Positions 8,354-17,434 of a stretch of DNA of 64,000 nucleotides are shown piece after piece; position 1 is the stretch's first letter; the number at the start of each line of letters is the position of its first letter. The notes below the pieces were generated by a model. It made no database searches. It was not told the DNA's origin and worked only from the letters and a program-made list of their open reading frames with translations. Both the position numbers and the translations under genes were made by a program. The DNA comes from Algivirga pacifica (GTDB lineage: Bacteria > Bacteroidota > Bacteroidia > Cytophagales > Flammeovirgaceae): positions 37,565 through 101,564 of the forward strand of contig NZ_BAABJX010000007.1 of the NCBI RefSeq assembly GCF_039543525.1. Reading direction: 5' to 3'.

Positions 8354-10141
8354 TTAGTCTACAGAAAGTACCGCCATGAACGCTTCTTGCGTTACCTCTA
8401 CGTTACCTAACTGACGCATACGCTTCTTACCTTTCTTCTGCTTCTCCAAAAGCTTACGCTTACGGGAGATATCACCACCATAACACTTGGCAATTACGTT
8501 TTTACGTAGGGCCTTGATGGTCTCACGAGCAATTACTTTCGTACCGATTGCTGCCTGAATTGGAATCTCAAATTGCTGACGGTCGATCACCTCTCTTAGT
8601 TTTTCACAGATCTTCTTCCCTCTATCATAGGCGTGATCACGGTGAACGATTGCAGAGAAAGCATCCACAGAATCAGCATTCAAAAGGATATCCAACTTCA
8701 CTAACTTAGATGAACGGAAACCAATCAACTCATAATCAAATGAAGCGTATCCTTTAGAGATGGTTTTCAACTTATCGAAGAAGTCAAAGACTACCTCAGA
8801 TAGTGGCATTTCAAACACCAACTCTACTCGATCTGTTGTCAAATAGGTCTGGTTCATCATCGTACCACGCTTCTCTATACACAAACCAATTACCGGTCCT
8901 ACATAATCGGCCTTGGTAATGATATTGGCTTTGATAAATGGCTCTTCAATGCGGTCTAATTTTCCTGGATCAGGCATATCAGAAGGAGCATTGACAATCA
9001 CCTTTTCTCCGTCATTCATATAAGCATGGTACTGTACAGAAGGTGCTGTAGTAATCACCGTCATATTGAACTCACGCTCCAAACGCTCCTGAATAATCTC
9101 CAGGTGAAGCATCCCCAGGAACCCACAACGGAAACCAAAACCAAGAGCGGCTGATGTTTCTGGCTCCCACACCAAAGACGCATCATTCAGCTGTAGCTTC
9201 TCCATGGAAGCTCTCAGTTCTTCAAACTCCTGAGTGTCTACGGGATAGATACCCGCAAATACCATTGGTTTTACATCCTCGAAACCAGCGATAGCCGTCT
9301 CACAAGGACGTTCCTTATGCGTAATCGTATCCCCTACTTTTACTTCTTTCGCCTCCTTAATACCTGAAATCAGATACCCTACATCTCCTGTTTTGACTTC
9401 CTTACGAGGCTCTTGCTTCAATTTCAGTGCACCAATCTCGTCTGCACCATACTCTTTTCCAGTATTCACAAACTTTACGCGATCACCTTTCTTGATGCTA
9501 CCGTTCATAATTCGGAAGTATACCTCTACTCCACGGAAAGAGTTATACACCGAGTCAAAAATCAATGCTTGCAGCGGGCCATCCGGATCTCCCTTAGGCG
9601 CAGGAATACGGTTTACAATCGCTTCCAAAATCTTATCAACACCCGCTCCTGTTTTACCACTGGCTGGGATAATATCTTCATGGTCACAAGAAATCAAGTC
9701 CACAATCTCATCGGCTACTACCTCTGGATTAGCGTGTGGCAAGTCAATCTTGTTCATTACTGGGATAATCTCCAGATCATGTTCGATTGCCAGGTATAGG
9801 TTGGAGATTGTTTGTGCCTCAATACCTTGAGAAGCATCTACAATCAACAAAGCACCTTCACAAGCGGCAATTGAACGGGATACCTCATACGAGAAATCCA
9901 CGTGTCCGGGAGTATCGATCAAGTTCAATACGTACTCCTCTCCATTATGTGTATAATTCATCTGGATGGCGTGACTCTTGATCGTGATCCCTCGCTCACG
10001 CTCCAGATCCATACTGTCCAACAACTGCTGTTGCATCTCACGGTCAGAAACCGTCTTGGTAAACTCCAGCAATCTATCGGCAAGTGTACTCTTACCGTGG
10101 TCAATATGGGCGATTATACAGAAATTCCTTATATTCTTCAT
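8354..10141 (-). CDS. lepA: Elongation factor 4 (LepA), back-translocating GTPase
   Basis: At 595 residues it has the usual LepA length. The translational GTPase motifs are intact: G1 AHIDHGKST (11-19), G3 DTPGH (76-80) and G4 NKID (130-133). The C-terminus has the LepA-specific basic tail (GGDISRKRKLLEKQKKGKKR). LepA binds ribosomes at the membrane or in the cytosol and remodels stalled or mis-assembled complexes. A TAACTTTG promoter element lies about 77 bp upstream and a hairpin terminator downstream, so it is probably transcribed alone. Confidence 0.98.
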   Translation of the reverse strand: MKNIRNFCIIAHIDHGKSTLADRLLEFTKTVSDREMQQQLLDSMDLERERGITIKSHAIQMNYTHNGEEYVLNLIDTPGHVDFSYEVSRSIAACEGALLIVDASQGIEAQTISNLYLAIEHDLEIIPVMNKIDLPHANPEVVADEIVDLISCDHEDIIPASGKTGAGVDKILEAIVNRIPAPKGDPDGPLQALIFDSVYNSFRGVEVYFRIMNGSIKKGDRVKFVNTGKEYGADEIGALKLKQEPRKEVKTGDVGYLISGIKEAKEVKVGDTITHKERPCETAIAGFEDVKPMVFAGIYPVDTQEFEELRASMEKLQLNDASLVWEPETSAALGFGFRCGFLGMLHLEIIQERLEREFNMTVITTAPSVQYHAYMNDGEKVIVNAPSDMPDPGKLDRIEEPFIKANIITKADYVGPVIGLCIEKRGTMMNQTYLTTDRVELVFEMPLSEVVFDFFDKLKTISKGYASFDYELIGFRSSKLVKLDILLNADSVDAFSAIVHRDHAYDRGKKICEKLREVIDRQQFEIPIQAAIGTKVIARETIKALRKNVIAKCYGGDISRKRKLLEKQKKGKKRMRQLGNVEVTQEAFMAVLSVD

Positions 10142-10217
10142 GTGGGCAAAATTACAAAAATTACCGTTTCCTCATCATTGTATTTCCGGAAGAGTACAGA
10201 CACAACTTCCAGAAATA

Positions 10218-10225
10218 CAAAGTTA
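10218..10225 (-). promoter_or_regulatory. Putative -7 element TAACTTTG for lepA
   Basis: Matches the Bacteroidota primary-sigma -7 consensus TAnnTTTG on the minus strand, 77 bp before the lepA ATG. No clear TTTG -33 element was found at the expected distance, so this is a motif match only. Confidence 0.4.
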
Positions 10226-10241
10226 CCAATCATTTGCCGAT

Positions 10242-10889
10242 TTATACTTTTTTTAGGTCTTTTTTAGTGGGTTTACTCCTGAAATTCTTTTGGATACGAT
10301 CAAAAGAAGGAGAAATACTTACTTCCAATCCCTTTTCTCTAGCCCATTGTACTATTGCTCTACCAATCATCACCCGCTCTCTTAACTGTACCCCACTAAG
10401 GTCAATCATCTTTTCCTTATTTTTCTTCAACCCTACCATCACATTATGGAGGTCAATTCGCAATGACTGTAAGTCTTCTACAAGATAGGTCTTCGCATAC
10501 TGCTGCTCCTTATCGCTCCACATTTTACGGAACTGCTTCAGGGCATCCCTTTTACGTTTTCCAAGAAAATAGCGGATTCCTTTCTCATTCAGTTCGATAA
10601 AATAATACTCTGGGAAAATGGGGCTACTAGCCCATAAATTCAGTTTTCCTCCATAAATCAAGATCCCCGCAATAAACAAAGGAGTCAACTCTGCTGCCGT
10701 CAGAAACTTTTCCCATTGGGGGGATGCTCCTCGGCTGAAAGAAAGCGTCACATCCAGGATGATCGCTAATACTTCAAAAATCACCAAACCTACACCGAAC
10801 CAAAGTAACATCTTGCGACGATAATACCCTGCTTCCGCTTTTTTGGTCCATTTCCTACCCGATTCTGATAATTCTAACCTATAGTCCAT
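10242..10889 (-). CDS. Two-pass membrane protein of unknown function
   Basis: A 215-residue protein. A basic N-terminal segment (1-25) is followed by two hydrophobic helices (about 27-50 and 65-85), then a cytosolic domain of about 130 residues containing YFIELNEKGIRYF and many Lys/Arg. The strand-rich start of that domain resembles small PH-like modules in bacterial membrane proteins, but this is not certain. It lies upstream of lepA on the same strand with a 100-bp gap and probably has its own promoter. No family was recognised. Confidence 0.75.
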   Translation of the reverse strand: MDYRLELSESGRKWTKKAEAGYYRRKMLLWFGVGLVIFEVLAIILDVTLSFSRGASPQWEKFLTAAELTPLFIAGILIYGGKLNLWASSPIFPEYYFIELNEKGIRYFLGKRKRDALKQFRKMWSDKEQQYAKTYLVEDLQSLRIDLHNVMVGLKKNKEKMIDLSGVQLRERVMIGRAIVQWAREKGLEVSISPSFDRIQKNFRSKPTKKDLKKV

Positions 10890-11325
10890 GAGTAATTTGT
10901 TTTAGGTAAGAGTTTGTTTGGAATACGTATTCCAAGCAAGCCCTAAAATGTTAAAGCCAGTAAAGTTTAATACCACAAAGCATCGTCCAAAAAGCTAGAA
11001 TATAGCATCATTCAATCCGTGTACTTTGGTCGTATGTAATAAAATAGTAGAGCTAATTTTGCTAAGGGTACTAATATATACGAGAAGTCCTATATTATGG
11101 TTGTTTTCTCACAAAACATACACTTAATTATCAACTATTTACATTAAATTCATACATAGCTGATATAGTAACAATGCTCCTACCTTATACATACCTCCCA
11201 TCTTACTTTTGCCCTCCTATAGGTAACAATTATTAAAAATAAATCTCCTTTTTGTGTAACGTATCAACAATGAAGAATTATAAGTGAAGACAGTTGTGAA
11301 AACCGATACGTCACATACAGCTTTT
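10890..11325. other. Non-coding stretch upstream of the sigma factor gene
   Basis: A divergent intergenic region between the membrane protein gene (minus) and the sigma gene (plus). It is AT-rich with no plausible ORF or tRNA. A TACTTTTG motif (11214-11221) fits the TAnnTTTG promoter consensus, about 200 bp before the sigma ATG. Confidence 0.5.
11214..11221 (+). promoter_or_regulatory. Putative -7 element TACTTTTG
   Basis: Fits TAnnTTTG. If used, the transcript would carry the whole heptamer array at 11326-11416 in its 5' leader before the sigma factor start. No -33 TTTG was seen at the standard spacing. Confidence 0.3.
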
Positions 11326-11416
11326 AATTTTCAATGATTAATTTTCAATTTTCAATTATTTACTACTCACTGTTCACTGTTTATTGTACACTGCTCTCTG
11401 CTCACTGTTAACTGAA
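11326..11416. repeat. Heptamer array directly before the sigma factor start codon
   Basis: Thirteen 7-nt blocks in unbroken phase: first AT-rich units (AATTTTC, AATGATT, AATTATT), then TACTACT, CACTGTT, CACTGCT and relatives. The array ends 4 bp before the ATG at 11421, so it occupies the position where a ribosome-binding region would be. The same order of AT-rich then CACTGTT-type units recurs at 20236-20291 and 44134-44175. Confidence 0.75.
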
Positions 11417-11420
11417 AACT

Positions 11421-11981
11421 ATGCATCAAACACAAGAGGATATACGCCAGGAACAAGCCCTTGTCGAGGCTGCCCAGAAAAATCCGGCACAGTTCCGGCC
11501 GCTGTATGAGAAGTATTACCGACCTATTTTTCTGTTTATCTACAAAAGAGTGGACACAGAAGAAGAGGCTGCAGAGATCAGTGGACAGGTGTTTATGAAA
11601 GCATTGGAGCATTTACCAAGGTACGAATACCGTGGCGTACCCTTCTCCGCATGGCTCTTTCGCATTGCCATGAACCAAGTCAATATCCATTACCGGGAAG
11701 TAGGAAAAACAAGAGTGGTTTCTCTAGAACAAGACCGACTACCCCCACTTGTAGAAGAAGAAGCAACCACTTGGGAAAACGACGATATGGAGATCCTTAC
11801 TAAACTATTAGACCATCTGGAGGAGGAAGAATTGACATTGATCGAACTTCGTTACTTTGAGAAGTTATCAGTAAAAGAGGTATCCACTATCCTGAAGATG
11901 ACCGAAAGTAATGTCAAGGTAAAAACCCATAGAATTATTGGAAAATTGCGTAAAATCGCTTTATCCCTTAGAAAGTCATGA
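11421..11981 (+). CDS. ECF-type RNA polymerase sigma factor
   Basis: A 186-residue sigma-70-family factor with only regions 2 and 4. Region 2 spans about 25-95 (YEKYYRPIFLFIYKRV, then AWLFRIAMNQVNIHYRE). Region 4 spans about 125-182, with the helix-turn-helix around LSVKEVSTILKMTESNVKVKTHR. It would direct polymerase to a small regulon in response to an envelope or stress signal. Its last codons overlap the next gene by 4 bp (ATGA), so the two are co-translated; the neighbour is a candidate regulator. The start is the first ATG, right after a repeat array with no Shine-Dalgarno site. Confidence 0.93.
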   Translation: MHQTQEDIRQEQALVEAAQKNPAQFRPLYEKYYRPIFLFIYKRVDTEEEAAEISGQVFMKALEHLPRYEYRGVPFSAWLFRIAMNQVNIHYREVGKTRVVSLEQDRLPPLVEEEATTWENDDMEILTKLLDHLEEEELTLIELRYFEKLSVKEVSTILKMTESNVKVKTHRIIGKLRKIALSLRKS

Positions 11982-12277
11982 AAAAGAAATACGATTATCG
12001 CTTTAACCGTCCAACCCCTTCTGATAAGGAGATACAGAAGCATATGGACTTCGATGCCTTACTACAACAACATCAAAAAAAACAACCTAAAGAAGTTTCT
12101 TTTCGCCCTGCCCTAAAATATGTTTACTGGGCAGCAGCTGCTGTATTACTCCTGTTTAATGGAATTTATCTTTATAAGGAATACCAGGAAGAGCAGATGC
12201 GACAGGAACGTTTTGCCATGATTGGATTGGAAGAGCCGTTGGTGACACTGAGTTCGTTGGAGGAGGATACGATTTGA
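11978..12277 (+). CDS. Small single-pass membrane protein, possible sigma regulator
   Basis: A 99-residue protein: basic cytosolic N-terminus of about 47 residues, one hydrophobic helix (about 48-65, WAAAAVLLLFNGIYLY), and a short acidic tail. Its 4-bp overlap with the sigma factor gene and its cytosol-membrane topology are typical of anti-sigma factors, but it is much shorter than usual and no zinc (HxxxCxxC) or other anti-sigma motif is visible. The regulator role is inference from context. Confidence 0.75.
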   Translation: MKKKYDYRFNRPTPSDKEIQKHMDFDALLQQHQKKQPKEVSFRPALKYVYWAAAAVLLLFNGIYLYKEYQEEQMRQERFAMIGLEEPLVTLSSLEEDTI

Positions 12278-12297
12278 GTATAATAACTATTTGCCCG

Positions 12298-12325
12298 TAG
12301 CCCCTTGCCTCATAGCGAGGGGCTA
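12298..12325 (+). terminator. Hairpin after the sigma operon
   Basis: TAGCCCCT (12298-12305) pairs with AGGGGCTA (12318-12325), 20 bp after the stop codon. The following sequence is only weakly T-rich, so termination is plausible but not certain. Confidence 0.5.
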
Positions 12326-12339
12326 TATGATTTGCGTTC

Positions 12340-12356
12340 TTAAGTTAACGACATTG
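12340..12356 (+). repeat. Dispersed repeat, copy 2 (AAGTTAACGACATTG)
   Basis: Same core as 1927-1942 and 50171-50187. It lies between the sigma operon and the convergent gene that ends at 12403. Confidence 0.45.
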
Positions 12357-12402
12357 TCCCTAAGATCAATTTCTAGCAAACATCATTTCACTTAACTGAT
12401 CA

Positions 12403-13347
12403 TTAAAGCACCTGTCCCAACCGCTTCCGGTACTTAAAAAAGCCCTCTATTTGTGATTCTGAAAATGGCAATACACTGTACAAACATCCATCTATGATCG
12501 TATTGTGATAAGATTGTCTCGGTGAGACTTCCAATAATTGAAAGCTCTTATTTTCTAACCGATAGACTCCTAAATGGGTTTCTTTTTCTTGCAATAGGTA
12601 GTATGCTTTTTGGATAGCATCATACTCCAACTCTATAAAGTTGTCTTTGGTAATCGCTTCCGGTAAGGGATAAGTCAAACATTCCCCCCCTTTCAATAGA
12701 TAAATTCTCCCAGCTACAAAATCAATCAGGAATTCCTGTCCCTCATCCAACAACCCTTTAACAAAAGGGTAATAGGGGATTTCCTTTTGTTGATATTCCA
12801 CAGTATACTCTTGAATATTTGCAGTATATACCTTATTCTTTCTCCCTGAAATTGTTGTTTTTATCTTTCCATACTTATTCTCTTTATGTACTCGTATATT
12901 CTGAAAATAACCCTGTTCGTCAACCGTAAAAATCAGATCTAATTGGTCTGTATATTTATTCTTACGTCCATCCAAAACATTGTAAACAGTAGTATAAAGC
13001 ATAGAAGGGTGGTATAGAAACTGACCTCCAGCCTTACAAAAATATTCACTAGGCCAACAAGGCACTTGAAGGGTGTCAATGGGAAGGTTACGAGTATCAA
13101 GCGTTATGAACGTATCGACCAATTGCTTTTTCAATTCTTTTTTTGTTCTGTTAGAAAAATCAAGAGAAGAAAGAAGTACTCCCGATGTTGTAGGATAAAT
13201 GTCAATGAGCTTCAAGCGCTCATTACTGTAGATCAAACGGTAATCAGGAATAAACTGATCGACATCGAGCTTATCTTGTGCGAATACTGGTATGTAGCTG
13301 AACAGCCAACATAGACCAATGATCAGTATAAAAAGTTTCTGGTTCAT
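12403..13347 (-). CDS. Secreted protein of unknown function
   Basis: A 314-residue protein with a clear signal peptide (hydrophobic 4-20, cleavage after VFAQ near residue 24). The body alternates short hydrophobic strands with polar turns (for example GRIYLLKGGE and KAYYLLQEKE), which hints at a beta-propeller-like fold, but no family signature was recognised. It is monocistronic, convergent with the sigma operon, and lies downstream of a strong terminator that closes the preceding PepSY gene. Confidence 0.75.
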   Translation of the reverse strand: MNQKLFILIIGLCWLFSYIPVFAQDKLDVDQFIPDYRLIYSNERLKLIDIYPTTSGVLLSSLDFSNRTKKELKKQLVDTFITLDTRNLPIDTLQVPCWPSEYFCKAGGQFLYHPSMLYTTVYNVLDGRKNKYTDQLDLIFTVDEQGYFQNIRVHKENKYGKIKTTISGRKNKVYTANIQEYTVEYQQKEIPYYPFVKGLLDEGQEFLIDFVAGRIYLLKGGECLTYPLPEAITKDNFIELEYDAIQKAYYLLQEKETHLGVYRLENKSFQLLEVSPRQSYHNTIIDGCLYSVLPFSESQIEGFFKYRKRLGQVL

Positions 13348-13409
13348 TATTCAATGGGGTTTTATAAAATTCATTTCCACCCTCAAATAAATATTAAATT
13401 CCATTTTAC

Positions 13410-13450
13410 AAAAGAAAACCTCCAGTTAGTAAACTAGAGGTTTTCTTTTA
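13410..13450 (-). terminator. Terminator of the TonB receptor/PepSY operon
   Basis: A stem of AAAGAAAACCTC against GAGGTTTTCTTT with an extended loop-proximal pairing (CAGTT/AACTA) directly follows the PepSY stop codon at 13451. On the minus strand it ends in TTTTCTTTT. Confidence 0.8.
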
Positions 13451-14698
13451 TCAAGAAGCGATCATTTCTCGCTTCTTACTAGCCATTGTCTTCTGCGTGT
13501 TTTTAGAGGCTTTCGAAGTACCTCCTTTCCTTTTCCACCAGATCAGAAATCCGGTGACTGGCAAAGAAGTCCCGATAGCGCATAATATAAAGTACAGTAT
13601 CATAGAAGGCCATCCCATAATCTCTCCTGTATGCAGTGGACGTATAATGGAGGTTACCTTGCGATCCAACGGAAGGTCTTCGTAACGTTGTGTCAACAGG
13701 AGTTTCCCCTGCCTATTTACTTCTATATACTCCGGCAGATAAGCGCCCATGGCATTAGCCGTATTATATTTTTGGAAGCGTAAGTTCTTGTTTCTTCTAC
13801 CGGGAAAAGACATTCGTACCTCGGAGTTATAAGGCAGTTGTGCCTGTAGTAACTCATAGCCTTGCTGTAACGCATAGGTCTTCTGAGGGGCTTTTCTGTT
13901 ACGGTTTCCGTTACCTCCTCTATTGCCTTTTTTCCCACCCTCTGGGCCATGATTATGGTTATGTTGCTGCGCTTGCTTTTGCGTTATTTCAGCACCAAGG
14001 GTTGTTTTGATTCCATTTCGCACTGCTGGAAAAGAAAAATATAGCCCCGTAAAAGCGATAAAGAATAGCCCAAAAGCAGCGTAAAAACCCAGTACATTAT
14101 GCAAATCATAGTTTAATCGGTAAAACTTAGCGTCCCACTTGACCGTCAAAACCTGCTTGATTTGCTTGATGCGCTTGGGCCACCACAAAACAATTCCCCC
14201 CAGCAACATGAATAAAAAGATAACCGTCGATATCCCCACGATTGTTTTTCCTACTCCCCTGACCAGCAGCCAACGGTGCAGTTGCATTGTCGTACTAAAA
14301 AAAGTATGCACGGCGGCATTATCTTCTCCTATTAGTTCTCCTGTATAAGGGTTGGCATAAACCGAAATGCGTTCCCCGCTCTTTCTATTGGATGCATAAA
14401 GGTGGACTGCTTGATCTTCTTCTGTGGGTACGGTTACACGCCCCAATGGAAGTGTGTGGGCCTTGTAATAGTTGGCTTGTATACTATCCAGAGACACACG
14501 TTCTTGTTGTGGAACTACGGTGGCTACCTTCGCATTGAATGCATCCGTGATCGGCTGCTCAAATACCAAAATGCTTCCAGTCAGACAGACCACGAAAAGA
14601 ACTACTCCTGAGAGTAGTCCTAACCATAGGTGCGTCAATGCAATGATATACTTGAATAGACTTTCGTCTTTTTTTCTTTTTCTTAATAAAGTTGGCAT
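13451..14698 (-). CDS. PepSY-associated transmembrane protein, iron-uptake related
   Basis: A 415-residue inner-membrane protein of the PepSY_TM family. Four hydrophobic segments are visible: about 20-45 (LWLGLLSGVVLFVVCLTGSILVF), 155-175, 200-225 and 360-390 (SMILYFILCAIGTSLPVTGFLIWW). Two periplasmic PepSY-like regions lie between them. A loop around 240-270 is rich in His, Asn, Gly and Lys (QQHNHNHGPEGGKKGNRGG), a possible metal-binding tract. Members of this family sit next to siderophore receptors and are thought to help ferric-siderophore reduction or periplasmic handling. Only 3 bp separate it from the upstream TonB receptor, so the two form an operon. Confidence 0.92.
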   Translation of the reverse strand: MPTLLRKRKKDESLFKYIIALTHLWLGLLSGVVLFVVCLTGSILVFEQPITDAFNAKVATVVPQQERVSLDSIQANYYKAHTLPLGRVTVPTEEDQAVHLYASNRKSGERISVYANPYTGELIGEDNAAVHTFFSTTMQLHRWLLVRGVGKTIVGISTVIFLFMLLGGIVLWWPKRIKQIKQVLTVKWDAKFYRLNYDLHNVLGFYAAFGLFFIAFTGLYFSFPAVRNGIKTTLGAEITQKQAQQHNHNHGPEGGKKGNRGGNGNRNRKAPQKTYALQQGYELLQAQLPYNSEVRMSFPGRRNKNLRFQKYNTANAMGAYLPEYIEVNRQGKLLLTQRYEDLPLDRKVTSIIRPLHTGEIMGWPSMILYFILCAIGTSLPVTGFLIWWKRKGGTSKASKNTQKTMASKKREMIAS

Positions 14699-14701
14699 CT
14701 C

Positions 14702-17221
14702 TTAAAAATTATAGGTCAAACGGACATCATAATTGAATGGGCTGATTGGATTGATAAAGGTCGTTCCAAAAAAGTTATACTGCAGTTCGTTGCTCACGTT
14801 ATTGAACTTGGCATCCAGGTCAAAGTTTTTATACTTATACCCTGCCGTAAGCGTATAGGTGGTGAAAGCCTCATTCACAAAAGTAAAGGCCGAACGCCCT
14901 CTTGTTGTCACGACACGATCTCCTGTATAGACCAATCCACCGCCTATTTTTACGTTCTTCAGCCATCCTTCCTGTACCATATAATTGGTGATCAAGCTGG
15001 CACTATGCGTAGGGTTATAATCTGTTTGCAGAATGACCGCTTCCTGATCCTCATTTGCTTTCATCGAAAACTCATAGTATGAATAGGTTCCGTAAATGTT
15101 TAATCCATCAATTACCTTTCCTTGTAAGCTCAGTTCCATTCCTCGGCGACGTTGCTGCTCAATAGCCACAAAGTATTCTCCATCTGGGTTCACCTCTGAA
15201 ACAGCTTCCGGAGAAGTCAGAGGATCGCCGTTAACGTCCACCGCCTGCGTGGCTACATTATTATTGAAAATATTATAGACCGTCAGGTTTGCTCCAAAGC
15301 GATTCTCAAAGAAGCTTGTTCGAATACCGGCTTCCATTTGGTCAAAGATTTCCTCACCAATGATACTTCCATTACGGTCAACACGGTTCGCTGATATAGA
15401 GGTCTCATCAAATGTGTTGCTATAACTACCAAATAAGGTAATGTTATTGGTCAGGTCGTAAAAGAGGCCTAAGCTTGGAGAGAATCCGCTAAAATCAATG
15501 GCGTCACTTTTTGCCTCTGTATACTCTTCTGTTCCCAGGTTTTCCTTTAGCATACTATAGGTTGTACCCCAAGAGTAACGTAATCCCAAAGTCAAACGTA
15601 ATTTCGTATTCAACTCAATCTGATCCTGCAACGTGATTCCGTTGATATTTCTATAGGTAGAATTTTCAGTATTCAATAACGCTGTATAATACGCTTCCTG
15701 TGCTGCTGGACTTAGCTTATTGATATTACTTTCAAACACAGGATTTAAAATATTAAGGGTATCAATGGCTGGTCCCGGATCACGGCTTTCTGCTCCATTC
15801 CCTATGACAAAGTTATCATTGGCGTAAAAATCAACACTTGCCTGAATATTGTGCTTAAGACTTCCCGTGTGCAAATCTTTCCCAATCAAATCCATACGTA
15901 CAGAAGCAGAGGTAGCTCCTGTTTCCTGAAATACACTGCTCCGAACGAAGGCATCCGTAATTCTATCTCTATTCGTATCTACATAGGCTCTACGAGTATT
16001 GATTCCTCTTGACGTTCTATTCTTGGTATATAAACCAGCCGTCACTCCCAGCTCCAGTTTCGTATTGAAACGACGGGTATAGTTGGCAAAGGCAGTATGG
16101 TCATTCAGGTTTTGGAAGTCGTCCGTAAAGCCTATAAAATCTTCTCGGATGGATTGCTGTATAGAAGGTCTAAAGCTATTGGCAATCGTAATGCCCTCTG
16201 TTGCCAATAAAGTACTATCTACCCTCAATTGCCCAACATCCTGTGAACGCTCATCTTTTCGGTAGATATAATCCAACTTGATGATATCTTTATCGCTTAG
16301 CTTAAAGCCCAAAGAAGGCGCAATAGTAATCGCTCCATAGTCTACACCTTCCCTAAAAGTCTCTCCTCGATTCCAACTTCCATTCAATCGGAAGCCTACC
16401 TGATCATCCAGAAAAGTCAACTGCTGGTCAAAGCCCATATAGCTTCTACCAAAACTTCCTGCTGAGGCGAACACAGATCCAGCTTCTTCAAAATTAACCG
16501 TCTTGGTCATATAGTTGATGGCTCCACCAATACTGGCATTTCCCAATCCGATTGAAGAAGACCCATTGATAAACTGAATATTTTCAATCGCATTGAAATC
16601 AATATTGCCATCTCCTCCTCTACTGTTGGACTCCAGTCTCAACCCATTCACCAATAAGGTGGCTGAAGCTCCCCTTACCTGAATCTTCGGAAACTGGTTT
16701 CCACGGGTCGACTCCAAGTTAAAACCCGGTGCATAATTGATGGCTTCGTCCAGGTTTGTCAACTGCTGCTCTGCTAGCAACTTATTGTCAAGTACCGTAA
16801 TGGACTGCGTTTGGTATTTCAGCTTGACCGGAAGTCTTGAAACGGTAGGAACAATGCGCTCATTCGGATTATTACGTTTAGCCGTCACGATAATATCCTC
16901 CAGTACCTTGGCCGAAATATTCAAAGAGAAGTCCAGCGTAGTTACACTTCCTGCTGTTACAGTAATGGACTGACGAAATGCCTTATAACCTACAAATTTA
17001 GCGACCAATGTATATTCTCCCGGCGACACATTATAGATGGTATAACGCCCATCAATCTCTGTTACACTGCCATGGGATGTGTTTTCAAGCCCTACATGAA
17101 CATAATTGATTGGTGTACCTAAAGAATCTGTCACCACCCCTTCGATCTTTCCCTTCTGTGCATTGGCATTGATTGAAAAAAATAGGAATAGTCCTATGAC
17201 TAAGAGTGTATAAGTTTTCAT
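14702..17221 (-). CDS. TonB-dependent siderophore-type outer-membrane receptor
   Basis: An 839-residue receptor. Signal peptide 1-21 (ending NANA), a carboxypeptidase-regulatory-like domain (about 25-105, IEGVVTDSLGTPINYVHV), plug domain (about 125-235, including VRGASATLLVNGLRLES), then a 22-strand-type barrel ending in the aromatic-terminated RLTYNF. The segment DIIVTAKRN is a candidate TonB-box region. Order and length match ferric-siderophore (FecA/FhuA-like) receptors of Bacteroidota, and the co-transcribed PepSY gene supports iron uptake; the exact ligand cannot be read. The 213-bp upstream region is AT-rich with partly palindromic stretches that might bind Fur, but no convincing Fur box could be defined. 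Confidence 0.93.
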   Translation of the reverse strand: MKTYTLLVIGLFLFFSINANAQKGKIEGVVTDSLGTPINYVHVGLENTSHGSVTEIDGRYTIYNVSPGEYTLVAKFVGYKAFRQSITVTAGSVTTLDFSLNISAKVLEDIIVTAKRNNPNERIVPTVSRLPVKLKYQTQSITVLDNKLLAEQQLTNLDEAINYAPGFNLESTRGNQFPKIQVRGASATLLVNGLRLESNSRGGDGNIDFNAIENIQFINGSSSIGLGNASIGGAINYMTKTVNFEEAGSVFASAGSFGRSYMGFDQQLTFLDDQVGFRLNGSWNRGETFREGVDYGAITIAPSLGFKLSDKDIIKLDYIYRKDERSQDVGQLRVDSTLLATEGITIANSFRPSIQQSIREDFIGFTDDFQNLNDHTAFANYTRRFNTKLELGVTAGLYTKNRTSRGINTRRAYVDTNRDRITDAFVRSSVFQETGATSASVRMDLIGKDLHTGSLKHNIQASVDFYANDNFVIGNGAESRDPGPAIDTLNILNPVFESNINKLSPAAQEAYYTALLNTENSTYRNINGITLQDQIELNTKLRLTLGLRYSWGTTYSMLKENLGTEEYTEAKSDAIDFSGFSPSLGLFYDLTNNITLFGSYSNTFDETSISANRVDRNGSIIGEEIFDQMEAGIRTSFFENRFGANLTVYNIFNNNVATQAVDVNGDPLTSPEAVSEVNPDGEYFVAIEQQRRRGMELSLQGKVIDGLNIYGTYSYYEFSMKANEDQEAVILQTDYNPTHSASLITNYMVQEGWLKNVKIGGGLVYTGDRVVTTRGRSAFTFVNEAFTTYTLTAGYKYKNFDLDAKFNNVSNELQYNFFGTTFINPISPFNYDVRLTYNF

Positions 17222-17434
17222 TGGTTTTTATTTAGACTAATTATTGATAATACAATACTAATGCACATCTTTCGGGATTGCAAATTTTAATTAGATTAAT
17301 TATAAATAATATCAATGAGAATGAAACTCAAACAGCAGGTAGAAAAAAAAGTACCTTATAACAACCTTTAGCTCTTACATTCAGTACAACGGTATACTAT
17401 CGTTCATATAATTCTTTTTTAATTCTTACTTTTT

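Noticed and set aside
9393..9830. Plus-strand frames opposite lepA
   Set aside because: Antisense shadows of a strongly conserved gene.
11367..11612. Minus-strand open frame overlapping the sigma factor start
   Set aside because: It reads through the heptamer array and the sigma gene in antisense. No family or start site supports it.
17222..17434. Fur box upstream of the TonB receptor
   Set aside because: Partial palindromes such as TTATTGATAAT occur, but none reaches a convincing match to a 19-bp Fur site.
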